This document shows positions 25,702 to 34,448 of a stretch of 64,000 nt of DNA, piece by piece (position 1 is the stretch's first letter; the number at the start of each line of letters is the position of its first letter). The position numbers and the translations under genes are program-made. This stretch comes from Clostridium frigidicarnis (GTDB lineage: Bacteria > Bacillota > Clostridia > Clostridiales > Clostridiaceae). The notes under the pieces are model-generated. The model was not told the origin of the DNA. It ran no database searches and was given only the letters and a program-made list of their open reading frames with translations. The stretch spans positions 1 to 64,000 of the forward strand of contig NZ_FOKI01000012.1 of NCBI RefSeq assembly GCF_900111985.1. The letters are read 5' to 3'.

Positions 25702-25970
25702 TAATAACTTTAATATAGATTTTAACTGCCAAAGTACACCTAGTAGGAAAGGCTTTGGTAGATTACAAATATTAGGGGCTGAGTAACACTCGCAATTCTG
25801 TTGTACTTTATAAGAGGATAAAATTATAAAGGCTAATATGGAATTTTAGTATTATGGTACTAACCTAAGTAGTTGAATCCTGTGATACTACCGCTTTATA
25901 TAGTTAATAAAGTGAAAAATCATACAGAATAGTTAATGTTGCTATTTGTCATGATTTTAGAAATCAGGAT
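25702..25970 (+). ncRNA. Structured right end, candidate omega RNA (reRNA)
   Basis: 270 nt without coding potential directly after tnpB. Long-range pair AAAGTACA (25731-25738) / TGTACTTT (25802-25809), alternative local pair CCAAAG (25729-25734) / CTTTGG (25753-25758), and GTACTAACC with later TACTACC segments. omega RNAs overlap the 3' end of tnpB and the element end, so the position fits. The sequence match to any known omega RNA is untested. Confidence 0.4.
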
Positions 25971-26298
25971 GTGGAGCTAATGATTGCTAGTAATGCTTTT
26001 ATATTAGATGAAATGAAAGAAAAAGCTAGAAAAGACGGTATTGGCCAAGGTCTTAAAGAAGTCATTGAAAAAGGTATTGAGCAAGGTCTTGAAAAAGGCA
26101 TTGAGCAAGGTTCTCACCCAAGGTAAAAATTTAGGTAAAGCAGAATTACTTATAAAGCAATTAAGAAAGAAATTTAAGTCTTTACCTAAAGACTATGAAG
26201 ATAAAATAATAACATTACCAGAAAATATACTAGAAATAATTGCTGAAGAAATATTTGGTATGGATAATGTAGAAGATTTAGAAAAGTATTTCAAATAA
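25971..26298 (+). pseudogene. Rpn-family nuclease gene, 3' part with frameshift
   Basis: VELMIASNAFILDEMKEKAR begins the typical Rpn C-terminal tail, followed by repeats of GIEQGLEKGIEQG. The frame breaks at about 26115 (SHPR then stop) and resumes as GKNLGKAELLIKQLRKKFKS to 26298. So there is a frameshift in the glycine/lysine repeat in addition to the insertion. Confidence 0.65.
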
Positions 26299-26316
26299 AA
26301 TATACTATCTTACAAC

Positions 26317-26363
26317 AAGAACAGTCCATATATTTTGTATGCCAAAGTATGTGGACTGTTCTT
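26317..26363. terminator. Bidirectional terminator
   Basis: AAGAACAGTCCA / TGGACTGTTCTT, a perfect 12-bp stem with T-rich flank, 18 bp after the Rpn remnant stop. Confidence 0.75.
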
Positions 26364-26503
26364 TAATTAATAATCATATATCTTCATTCTAAATTTAAAA
26401 TACAGTTTTTCTAAATTCACTTTGCCTTTTAATATGACTACTTTCAACTTTTTTTAATACTCAATATGTGTTGGTTCGTATAATAAAAATGCACATTGAA
26501 ACT

Positions 26504-27340
26504 TTACAATACTTGTACATATGTGTGCTCTGCAAAACAGGCAATATCAACAAAATTATTTCTTTCATATAATTTTTTAGCACCAACATTTGATTTTGCA
26601 ACTCGAAGCCTTATATTTTTAATTGATTTGTTTAAGTTCATATTTCTAATACAGTGTGCTAATATATAACTTCCATATCCTTTATTTTGAAATATCGGCT
26701 TCACAACAATATCAGTAATGTAGTTCTGTTCAAAAATATATGCACCTACCAATTCATTGTTTAGCCAAAATGAACGTACTTGACTAAATTTATTCAATTC
26801 ATTAAGTTCTTGATGAAATTTCTCTTCATTTACAGCATGGCTATTTATTTTCCAACCGTTATCTATATTTAACTGATAGTATGAACTATCAAATAAATCA
26901 ACAAATTCTTTTGACATACTGCTTTCAAAGCCTTTATCAGTCAAGTTATAATTATTTAATTGTGGCAGTTCTTCACCAATATATTCAAGGTGGTATCCTT
27001 CCATATCTGCTTTAAAACCTAATTTTCTTACTAAATTAATTATTTTTAGATTATTTCCATATACGTTAAAACATATTTCTTTTGACTTTATTTTAGAAAC
27101 ATATTCTTTAGTTTTATTATTTATTACTTCTAAAATTTGTTCCACATTATTTTCGTTAAGAAAAGAAGCATAAAAAATGCAACAATCATCATTGTTAACT
27201 ATTATAAATACTCCCTTATTTTGCTCTGTTGATATGGAGTATAACACCTCAACTTTATTATTTTCAAATGCTTTGTCTACATAATCTTTTGCGTGAGGAG
27301 ATATATTTTCTATTAACATTAATATTTCTTTATTATACAT
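26504..27340 (-). CDS. Tandem-domain GNAT acetyltransferase
   Basis: 278 aa, twice the normal length. The N-terminal half (residues 1-125) is a degenerate GNAT fold (NVYGNNLKIINLVRKLGFKA). The C-terminal half is a canonical GNAT with ITDIVVKPIFQNKGYGSYIL (acetyl-CoA loop) and NVGAKKLYERNNF. Ribosome site AAAGGATTG. Acceptor unknown. Confidence 0.83.
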   Translation of the reverse strand: MYNKEILMLIENISPHAKDYVDKAFENNKVEVLYSISTEQNKGVFIIVNNDDCCIFYASFLNENNVEQILEVINNKTKEYVSKIKSKEICFNVYGNNLKIINLVRKLGFKADMEGYHLEYIGEELPQLNNYNLTDKGFESSMSKEFVDLFDSSYYQLNIDNGWKINSHAVNEEKFHQELNELNKFSQVRSFWLNNELVGAYIFEQNYITDIVVKPIFQNKGYGSYILAHCIRNMNLNKSIKNIRLRVAKSNVGAKKLYERNNFVDIACFAEHTYVQVL

Positions 27341-27372
27341 TCTATCAATCCTTTCATATCATCTCTGATTAT

Positions 27373-27486
27373 TTATGATAGTTCCCTTATCTTATGATGA
27401 ATGCCTCCATCTAAATAACAATGTTTACATGATTGGTTACATCCGTGTGTTATTTCGAAGTATAACGTCCTAATTTTTAAATTCAT
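27373..27486 (-). pseudogene. Radical SAM enzyme N-terminal remnant
   Basis: ATG at 27486 follows an excellent AAGGAGGAGAGG site. The 37-residue product contains YFEITHGCNQSCKHCYLDGG, the CxxxCxxC iron-sulphur motif of radical SAM proteins, and then stops. The rest of the roughly 300-residue enzyme is missing, presumably by deletion up to the neighbouring GNAT gene. The start signals remain intact. Confidence 0.65.
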
Positions 27487-27527
27487 CCTCTCCTCCTTTT
27501 GGATATTTTTTATTACATTAATTATAT

Positions 27528-28028
27528 TTATTTATCCCATACATCTTTTGTTATCTCCAAATATATATCATTTTGCTCAAGAAATTCAGGTCTTGGTTTA
27601 CTTATAAAACCAAGTTTTTTATAAAGTTTCCACGCTTTTTTGTTTTCTGGATTAGGTTCAACATAAGCCTTAGTTGCTAAATTATTTTCAAACACTTTAT
27701 TAATTGCATAACTTAACGCATACTCAGCAATGCCTTTCCCCTGTGCTATAGGAAGTAGTTTTATGTCAAGTGTGGCTAAATCATGTTCAAAATCAATAGA
27801 GTAATATGTTTCACCGCAATAACCAGTATTCTCAGCATAAATACTATAATGGCGACAACTTTCATTTTTATTAAATCGATTTAACCATTGTTTCAGTTGT
27901 TCAATGGTAACATTAAAACCCTTAGGAAAACCAACATAAAACATTACCTCACCATTATTCCAGAGATTTATTATATTCAACAAGTCATTTTCATCCGTTG
28001 CTTTAATTGTTATTTTACCTTTATACAT
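27528..28028 (-). CDS. GNAT acetyltransferase
   Basis: 166 aa. LDIKLLPIAQGKGIAEYALS is the acetyl-CoA loop and NPENKKAWKLYKKLGFISKP the end signature. N-terminal GKITIKATDENDLLNIINLW. Ribosome site ATAGGAG. Complete domain. Confidence 0.86.
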   Translation of the reverse strand: MYKGKITIKATDENDLLNIINLWNNGEVMFYVGFPKGFNVTIEQLKQWLNRFNKNESCRHYSIYAENTGYCGETYYSIDFEHDLATLDIKLLPIAQGKGIAEYALSYAINKVFENNLATKAYVEPNPENKKAWKLYKKLGFISKPRPEFLEQNDIYLEITKDVWDK

Positions 28029-28185
28029 AATATGTCTCCTATTTTTTATAAAGACTAAAGTTTAATTTCTAAATGGACACAGTAAATATTACCCCTTCAT
28101 ATTCCCCCTGTTAGTTGTTGAAAATCCTATTTACTCATTTTAAATAATATTTCATTATTTTGTTTTGATATTTTTTATGTTCCTC

Positions 28186-28355
28186 TTATATTTTTGTTAT
28201 GCTTCCAATATATCCTCTTGAGCCATCACTTGCTGTTGAAATAAATAATAATTTAGGATTTGGAACTTGTGAAAAATGAGCAATAACTTTGTCAATTTCT
28301 ATAGTTTTATTTAATCTTAATTCACTCCCCCTCTTCTTACTAGGTGAGGGACATA
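28186..28355 (-). pseudogene. Possible gene remnant of unknown origin
   Basis: A start-less frame reads NKTIEIDKVIAHFSQVPNPK, then LLFISTASDGSRGYIGS, and stops at 28186. The composition looks like true protein and the frame is uninterrupted over 55 codons in AT-rich DNA. The family is not recognised. The remainder of the 28029-28361 gap holds nothing visible. Confidence 0.25.
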
Positions 28356-28361
28356 TGTTTT

Positions 28362-28952
28362 TTATTTTAAATGCTTAAATCTATTCCAAAATACTTCTTT
28401 ATTCAATTTAAAAGTTAAATTATCATACATATTTCCTCTAACTTCTCTAAAATTAATTTCTCTGTCTACCAATTCAAATCCACACTTTTCAGCAAGGTTT
28501 ATCATCCTATCGTTTCCCGACCATGTTTGTGTGTATATATCTAACATATATTCAGATTTTAGCAAATAGGATATAAATAGTGAAACTGCTAATTCACCTA
28601 ATTTTTTACCTCTGAATTTATTATTTATAATATCAATTCCTATTGCAAACTTTTCTTTATCTCCATCAATATAATATGATGAAACCCATCCCATATGAAT
28701 TCCATTTACATTACATATTTCTAAACGTTTACGAATTATAGGTAATTCTCTATTTAATCTTTGAGATAACTGTTTTTTTAATTCTTCTATATTTTCATTT
28801 TCTTCTTTTTCCCACGGAGCATCCCAATCTTGCCATTCAATCTCAGTCGTATTCCAAGCTATATAATCATCAATATCTTCACTAATCATATCTCTCAAAA
28901 GTATATCTTGATTGTAAATTTTAAATACATTTTCACTAAGTTCATTTTGCAT
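28362..28952 (-). CDS. GNAT acetyltransferase, parent of a nearby partial duplicate
   Basis: 196 aa from ATG at 28952, 7 nt after GAGGGA. AIGIDIINNKFRGKKLGELA is the acetyl-CoA loop and SGNDRMINLAEKCGF the end motif. An upstream in-frame ATG at 28967 is less likely. The first 45 codons and the leader recur, damaged, at 30912-31044. Confidence 0.84.
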   Translation of the reverse strand: MQNELSENVFKIYNQDILLRDMISEDIDDYIAWNTTEIEWQDWDAPWEKEENENIEELKKQLSQRLNRELPIIRKRLEICNVNGIHMGWVSSYYIDGDKEKFAIGIDIINNKFRGKKLGELAVSLFISYLLKSEYMLDIYTQTWSGNDRMINLAEKCGFELVDREINFREVRGNMYDNLTFKLNKEVFWNRFKHLK

Positions 28953-29041
28953 ATTAATATCCCTCATTTTTCACTTATTTCAATACCCAATATAAGAATA
29001 CTGTGAACCATATTTAATAAAGATAATATCCATACTCTTTA

Positions 29042-29680
29042 TCATTTGGCCAAAATACTCGCTATGATATCTGCTAACGCCTCGTGGTTTTCAACCATTG
29101 GCATATGACAGGAATCCTCAACAAATCTGAAGTCTATTTTTGCAACAATATCATCATCAAGGCACAAATCATTAATCCTATTGTCATAGCATTTTTCACC
29201 TCTATCTCCATATATTCCGTAAACTTTAGAATTTATTTTCCTAATATAATCTGTATAATCAAAATCCTCCTGCAATGTTTTCTTTAAACTATCACTATAG
29301 TACTTTGCCTCTCCCTTTATCATGGAAATAATTTTTTCACCATATCTCTCCATGTTGGAGGGAAGCATCAAATTTCGATAAAAGTTTTTCGCAGGTTTCA
29401 AATTTGACTCTATAAAAATCACTTTATCACATTTTAACTTGAAATCTACAACTAATTCTAATCCAATAATTCCACCCATACTATGTCCGAGAATAAAATC
29501 GAACCTTTCTTCTCTATAAGTTGCATATATCCACTTAGTAATATCTGAAACGTTGTTTGCTTTTTCTGTAATATTATGCGGATATTCTACAAATGTAACA
29601 TTATGTGCTGTTAATTCACTCTTCAGTGTATCCCAAACATCCAATGTACAGTTTGCACCATACAAAATCAATCCTCTCAT
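29042..29680 (-). CDS. Alpha/beta-fold hydrolase
   Basis: 212 aa from ATG at 29680 after GGAGGGAG. The nucleophile elbow is FILGHSMGGIIGLE (Ser near residue 73), YGIYGDRGEK carries the likely acid Asp, and EDSCHMPMVENH the catalytic His. All triad residues are in family order. The substrate is unknown. Confidence 0.84.
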   Translation of the reverse strand: MRGLILYGANCTLDVWDTLKSELTAHNVTFVEYPHNITEKANNVSDITKWIYATYREERFDFILGHSMGGIIGLELVVDFKLKCDKVIFIESNLKPAKNFYRNLMLPSNMERYGEKIISMIKGEAKYYSDSLKKTLQEDFDYTDYIRKINSKVYGIYGDRGEKCYDNRINDLCLDDDIVAKIDFRFVEDSCHMPMVENHEALADIIASILAK

Positions 29681-29711
29681 TAGAAACTCCCTCCTCAATT
29701 CATAAATCCTC

Positions 29712-30107
29712 TTAACTCCGTCTTATAGTATGATCTAAATATTTTGTCCAACACCCTAAGTCTAAAACAATAACATTGTTTCCTAATGGACTTTTAATAA
29801 CTGTTTCGTCATTAGGTTCAGGTAACCCAATAGTCAAATATACTTCAACTCTTTCCAATACCAATCTCCAATTTTGAAAGAGTATATCCCAAAGTTCTCT
29901 GTTAAAGGGTTGAAAATCCACCAAGCACTGCTTAACTTCATCATAAAGCCTTTGAACATTTTCTATATTGTCAGATGATGGCTTGTTAAAAATATTTTTA
30001 CCTTTAAACTCACCTTGACCAACAGTCTAATAAATCCAATGGTTCTTGAACTTATCAATATTTTCCCCAGCTAAATATGAATCAATAATTTGTGTTTCCA
30101 AATTCAT
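29712..30107 (-). pseudogene. Unknown protein gene interrupted by one amber codon
   Basis: ATG at 30107 follows GGGGTGAT. The frame is open for 131 codons except for a TAG at 30027-30029: AGENIDKFKNHWIY, stop, TVGQGEFKGKNIFNKPSSDN, onward to WTKYLDHTIRRS. The downstream part alone could start at 29924. The sequence is not recognised. One reversion would restore it. Confidence 0.5.
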
Positions 30108-30120
30108 TTTATCACCCCAA

Positions 30121-30420
30121 TCAATCTACTATTTTATATTCCAACGCATAATCAGGAACAACATAATCTGTACACACTCTTTTTTCATCATTTAGATACA
30201 GAATTTCTATATGTGGCCATCGCTCACTATATGGTATCTTTAAATCATCATCATATCCCCAACTATCTAAAACCCAAAATCTATGCATAATCTCTCTACC
30301 ATTAGTATCAATATAAAAATCAGATACTTGTCCATCACAAGCTATTAATACTAACCGTATGGTATCAAAAGCTCTTTCACCTATAACAACTTTATATCTA
30401 CCAACAATATCATAAGTGCC
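30121..30420 (-). pseudogene. C-terminal fragment fused behind a GNAT gene
   Basis: An open frame without its own start overlaps the end of the GNAT at 30410 and reads GTYDIVGRYKVVIGERAFDT, FYIDTNGREIMHRFWVLDSW and ends YALEYKIVD. It looks like the end of an ordinary protein (conserved W/F and NGRE segments) whose front was deleted. The family is not recognised. Downstream neighbour is the amber-interrupted gene. Confidence 0.45.
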
Positions 30421-30892
30421 AGGTGTTATTTGTTTGGTTCATTTTCTTTTCAAACAACACTATATTCACAGAACCAACCATATATTCTTTTAAAATAGTA
30501 TATCCCACTTTTTTATAAAAATAATGATTTCTCTTTTTATCCGCAGGTGTTTCCAAAGTCCAAATAGTTGCACTTGGAAATTCACTTTCAACAAACTTAA
30601 TGGCTTCTTGTCCTATTCCTTTATTCTCATAATCTGGTATCACACAAATACCACCAAGATAATAAGTGCTATCATGATTATCTCTAACAATAATGTTACC
30701 TACTATTTGATTATTACAGATTATTTTATATGTTATCCTATTTAAAACAATACGGGTCATACTTTCTTTAGAATGATTATACCCAGGACATTGGCCATAT
30801 TTAACGTAATCTACATAAAAACTTTGATTTTGTACATCAATAAGCTTATCAACATCATCAACTGTTGCCCTTGCAAATTCAATTTTCACCAT
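30410..30892 (-). CDS. GNAT acetyltransferase
   Basis: 160 aa from ATG at 30892 after AAAGGATG; a longer in-frame ORF to 30994 runs through the duplicate remnant and is artefactual. GGICVIPDYENKGIGQEAIK is the acetyl-CoA loop and NHYFYKKVGYTILKEYM the end. The last residues (NQTNNTWHL) come from the junction with the gene fragment that follows. Confidence 0.82.
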   Translation of the reverse strand: MVKIEFARATVDDVDKLIDVQNQSFYVDYVKYGQCPGYNHSKESMTRIVLNRITYKIICNNQIVGNIIVRDNHDSTYYLGGICVIPDYENKGIGQEAIKFVESEFPSATIWTLETPADKKRNHYFYKKVGYTILKEYMVGSVNIVLFEKKMNQTNNTWHL

Positions 30893-30911
30893 ACAACATC
30901 CTTTCACCGTA

Positions 30912-31044
30912 TTATTCATTTTCCAACGTAGCATCCCAATCTTGCTATTGAACCTCAATTGTATTCCAAGATATATAACCATCAATATCTTCATATATCT
31001 TGATTGTAAATTTTAAATACATCTGCACTAAGTTCATTTTGCAT
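30912..31044 (-). pseudogene. Damaged partial duplicate of the GNAT gene at 28362-28952
   Basis: Starts MQNELSADVFKIYNQDI, then after a small deletion shifts to EDIDGYISWNTIEVQ, an in-frame TAG, and QDWDATLENE. The parent reads MQNELSENVFKIYNQDI and EDIDDYIAWNTTEIEWQDWD. The homology also covers leader DNA to about 31095. So a segment of about 180 bp was copied roughly 2.1 kb upstream and has decayed. Confidence 0.75.
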
Positions 31045-31121
31045 ATTAATATGCCCCACTCTCCACTTCTTTCAATATACAATATAGAAAGAATACTAAT
31101 TTTTTTATCTACAGATTATGT

Positions 31122-31682
31122 TCATAATCTATATTTTCCATTAAAAAATAATGCCAAATTTCTTGAGCCTTTCATAGCCTTTATGTCATCCTTAGATGGA
31201 ATATTATTAGTATTATGGCTATAAACAATAGGTGCAATATCTCTGGAGTTCATATGGTGTAAAATTGTGCATGCTGTCTTATAAGCATTTTTAGTACTTC
31301 CATCTCCACCACCTACTAATATAACTCCACCTTTTTTTTCATTCCTAATAGGCATCTCATTCCTAAAAAATCTTGCACAAAAATAAGTTTGCAGTCTACT
31401 TGTAACTGCCAACAACTGCCCTGTCAGTTCAGAAAAATAAAGCGGAGATGCAATTAAAATATTATCGCATTCTTGGATATAGTTATAAACCATCTGCATT
31501 TCATCATTTACACAACACCCATCATTCTCCCAGCAATATCTACAATCAATACAAGGCTTGATGTTGCATTCATAGGCGTCTATTATTTTATATTCACCCT
31601 CTAAGTGATTAATAAATTCATTTACTAAAGCCATAGTATCACCATTTTTTCTTGGCGAACCACTAAAAATAAGTGTTTTCAT
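31122..31682 (-). CDS. Flavodoxin-like NAD(P)H-dependent FMN oxidoreductase
   Basis: 186 aa. MKTLIFSGSPRKNGDTMALV is the flavin phosphate loop; NIKPCIDCRYCWENDGC is a cysteine-rich segment common in clostridial members; ILIASPLYFSELTGQL is the FMN-contacting loop. Such proteins reduce quinones, nitro or azo compounds, or iron. Ribosome site AAGGAG. The 31683-31897 gap upstream shows no gene. Confidence 0.85.
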   Translation of the reverse strand: MKTLIFSGSPRKNGDTMALVNEFINHLEGEYKIIDAYECNIKPCIDCRYCWENDGCCVNDEMQMVYNYIQECDNILIASPLYFSELTGQLLAVTSRLQTYFCARFFRNEMPIRNEKKGGVILVGGGDGSTKNAYKTACTILHHMNSRDIAPIVYSHNTNNIPSKDDIKAMKGSRNLALFFNGKYRL

Positions 31683-31897
31683 TAATTGTTCTCCTTCATT
31701 TAATAATTCGTAGCGTTATTTGTTTAGAAGTAAATATTTATATAATTATGAAAATTAATAATTCCTTTTTGTTTTAATACACTTTATAAATAAATATAAA
31801 ACTATCTTTTTTAATAAATTAATATTGTTGTTACGTTAAATAAGAATGTATCTCTCAACTATAATATTACAGATTAGATTTATTTTACTTATAAAAT

Positions 31898-32374
31898 CTA
31901 TACTTGATATACTACTTCAAAATCTTCAAAAATCACTGGCATATCATCCCTAAACTCATACCCAAGTTCCTTTCCTTCTTCTTTGAAAAAATGCATAGTT
32001 CCTACACGCCAAGATTCCAATGTATCATCTTCACCCTCACGCTTACAAATATCATAAGTAATATCTAAAAATGGAATAACTTTTACTGCAGTCGTTTCAA
32101 TAACACATCGTGGTACCCCTTCCCAATCAGTGACAATGCTTAAATCACCTAACTTAGGCACACGCTCACCTTCAATTTCATATCTCCATAGACTACTTGC
32201 TGTAGCCTTCTTTTCGCCAATTAACACCAAATTCAATAATTCATTAGCCCACTTTTCAGTTAATTCAAAATGAAATACCTCTAAATACTTTGTTGTTTTA
32301 TCTCTGTTAGTTTCCCCTAAAAAATTCCCCCAAAATATATCAATTTTTTCTTGTGAATATTTTTCATTTTCCAT
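31898..32374 (-). CDS. ASCH-domain protein
   Basis: 158 aa from ATG at 32374 after GGGAGG. ASCH features: NLVLIGEKKATASSLWRYEI (basic loop), GDLSIVTDWEGVPRCVIETT, and EDDTLESWRVGTMHFFKEEG. The family has an RNA-binding PUA-like fold; some relatives are amidohydrolases on modified cytidine. Confidence 0.84.
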   Translation of the reverse strand: MENEKYSQEKIDIFWGNFLGETNRDKTTKYLEVFHFELTEKWANELLNLVLIGEKKATASSLWRYEIEGERVPKLGDLSIVTDWEGVPRCVIETTAVKVIPFLDITYDICKREGEDDTLESWRVGTMHFFKEEGKELGYEFRDDMPVIFEDFEVVYQV

Positions 32375-32569
32375 TACTGGTACCTCCCTCAAATTTTATA
32401 CTAGATATTTCATATTATATAAATAATCTTCACTGCACATAATTTTACTATTACACATTAACCTTTTATTTGTATTGCCACATAAAAATAACATGAAACT
32501 TATTTTTCAAAGAACGTTATTTTCATATTTTAAAATTCATTAGCTAATCCTTAATATATGTTATTTTGA

Positions 32570-33154
32570 TTACAAGTTAAAAGCAATCTGTTTTTCCTTA
32601 ATGCAGTACTCTTTCTTTAATATGGAAAGCATCATCATATCATGGCAACTACTTCTCCAATAACTACGTTCTCTTAAAATGCCCTCTTTAACAAAACCTA
32701 ACTTTTCTAATACTCTAATTGATGCATTGTTTTTAGTATACACTGCAGCTTCAATTCTATTAACATGAAGGGTTTGAAATGCAAAATCAATTATTGCATT
32801 CAATGTTTCAGTCATAATTCCCATATTCCAATATTCAGGTGTTAAATCATATCCTAAATCTGCTCTTACTTTGGGAATTTCAATTTCACACTTACAGAAT
32901 CCAATAATTTCAGGCTGATTTTTTAAAGAAATTCCCCAGAATATGGCTCGTCTTTCTTTAAATTCATTATTAAACCATTTGAGTATATCTTCTGCTTGCT
33001 TTATATTTGTAAATAGTTCAAACGTATCATGTTTTATAACTTCAGGATTACTTAAAAGTTTATATATACTTTCTGCATCTTCCTTTTTTATCTCTCTCAA
33101 ATTCAACCGTTCTGTGCTAATCTCTGGAAACACATTAAATATTTCATCTTCCAT
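32570..33154 (-). CDS. GNAT acetyltransferase, RimJ/RimL type
   Basis: 194 aa from ATG at 33154, 11 nt after AGAGGT. FPEISTERLNLREIKKEDAE opens the domain, LGYDLTPEYWNMGIMTETLN is the acetyl-CoA loop and NNASIRVLEKLGFVKEGILR the end. Closely similar in layout to the genes at 12597 and 14618. It begins beside the stop of the histidine phosphatase gene. The 32393-32569 gap downstream shows nothing. Confidence 0.87.
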   Translation of the reverse strand: MEDEIFNVFPEISTERLNLREIKKEDAESIYKLLSNPEVIKHDTFELFTNIKQAEDILKWFNNEFKERRAIFWGISLKNQPEIIGFCKCEIEIPKVRADLGYDLTPEYWNMGIMTETLNAIIDFAFQTLHVNRIEAAVYTKNNASIRVLEKLGFVKEGILRERSYWRSSCHDMMMLSILKKEYCIKEKQIAFNL

Positions 33155-33175
33155 AACTTTATATACCTCTACCAC

Positions 33176-33796
33176 TTAATATAAATAAGATAAATCATTT
33201 AATTTTCTTATGATTTTTATGCCATTATCATTTTTCTTAAGGAAAGAAACTCCCCCAGATATTCCTTGAAATTCTATATTTTCTGTACTACTTATATCAT
33301 TATTGAACCACATGGTAAAAAGCATACTCAATGTTCCTCCATGTGCTACAATAATTATATTTTCTTCTGGTGAATTTTCAATTTCATTTACAAAAGGCAA
33401 AAGTCTATTATACAAATCTCGTTTTGACTCTGCATCTGGTAAGCATTTAAAATCAAGTACTGAAATATCATTAGAATGTTCATTTTGGTTCTTATGTAAC
33501 CATTCAATAGATTTTCCAGTTGCACTTCCTAAGTTTATTTCTCTCAATTCTTTTCTATATATAGGGGTTAACTTCAAATGCTTTGCCACAATTTCAGCGG
33601 TTTGTTTTGCTCTCAATAAATCTGAAGAATACATTGTATAGTTTTTTGTATCACTTAATTGTCTGTTTAATGCTTTACCAATAGCATCTGCTTGTTGTTT
33701 GCCTAAATCACTTAACTCCCAGTCAGTCCAAGCACCAATCATTCCATTTGTATGATGTATAGATTGTGTGTGTTGAATTGTGATAATATTTTTCAT
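33176..33796 (-). CDS. Histidine phosphatase-superfamily protein
   Basis: 206 aa. The RHG loop is altered to ITIQHTQSIHHTNG (R to Q, His kept), with GAWTDWELSDLGKQQADAIG after it. The second catalytic His is in IIIVAHGGTLSMLF, and SDLLRAKQTAE supplies the Arg. The QHTxS variant occurs in a known side branch, so it may still be active. Ribosome site GGGGGAG. Confidence 0.83.
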   Translation of the reverse strand: MKNIITIQHTQSIHHTNGMIGAWTDWELSDLGKQQADAIGKALNRQLSDTKNYTMYSSDLLRAKQTAEIVAKHLKLTPIYRKELREINLGSATGKSIEWLHKNQNEHSNDISVLDFKCLPDAESKRDLYNRLLPFVNEIENSPEENIIIVAHGGTLSMLFTMWFNNDISSTENIEFQGISGGVSFLKKNDNGIKIIRKLNDLSYLY

Positions 33797-33831
33797 TTTT
33801 CTCCCCCTGTTATATTGATAATCTTACAAAA

Positions 33832-34368
33832 TCATTTATTGTTTTGCACCCATATCCTAGCCTTTTTATCTATTTCTTTTATATAATTATCTTTGCCATC
33901 GCAATATCCATCAATATTATATTTAAATTTCACAGCTAACTCCTTCTTTAAATCTCCATAACATTCTGCTTCATTAGGATGAGCTATCATGTAATCTCTA
34001 AAATTTAAATGTCTTTCTATTTCAGGATTTCCTGTCTGAAAAACATGGATATGATGTGTTCTATTGTATAACCCCTTCATAAAAAATCGTCTACCCTCTA
34101 TTCCAAAGCTACCTTTTGCTATATATCCTATATCCTCCATATCTTTATTGTAAATATCTACATTTTTTATATCATTTACTTCAATTAAAATATCTATTAC
34201 TGGCTTTGCATAAATTCCTGGAATAGATGTACTTCCTATATGATGCATTTTAATTATTTCTTCATTCATTATATTTCTAATTTTCTCAGCCTCTTTTAAG
34301 TATTCTTCTTTCCATTTAAAATCATATGAAACTACTTCTATTGTTCTAATTTGCTTTTCTTTATTCAT
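33832..34368 (-). CDS. GrpB family protein (UPF0157), second paralogue
   Basis: 178 aa. MHHIGSTSIPGIYAKPVIDI, YNRTHHIHVFQTGNPE and LNFRDYMIAHPNEAECYGDL are the family blocks. More canonical than the paralogue at 15839-16426. Ribosome site AAGGGGG. Confidence 0.88.
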   Translation of the reverse strand: MNKEKQIRTIEVVSYDFKWKEEYLKEAEKIRNIMNEEIIKMHHIGSTSIPGIYAKPVIDILIEVNDIKNVDIYNKDMEDIGYIAKGSFGIEGRRFFMKGLYNRTHHIHVFQTGNPEIERHLNFRDYMIAHPNEAECYGDLKKELAVKFKYNIDGYCDGKDNYIKEIDKKARIWVQNNK

Positions 34369-34448
34369 GTATATTTCCCCCTTTATCTGATGAATCCCAC
34401 TTGTAACATCCTAATCCTCTTTCAATGTGTTTTCATATACAAATTTCA

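Larger units (their letters stand above)
24355..25970 (+). mobile_element. TnpB-type transposon (IS607/IS605-like), defective
   Basis: About 1.6 kb between two pieces of an Rpn gene. It holds a vestigial TnpA-like frame, an intact tnpB and a 270-nt structured non-coding right end. It has no terminal inverted repeats and no target duplication, as expected for IS605/IS607 elements. The exact ends are inferred from where Rpn similarity stops and resumes. It lacks a functional transposase, so it cannot move alone. Confidence 0.6.

Noticed and set aside
25702-25970. Group I intron (IStron) accompanying the TnpB gene
   Set aside because: Clostridial IStrons carry the intron at the 5' side of the element and show conserved P, Q, R and S core segments. 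None was recognised here, and the structured part is on the 3' side.
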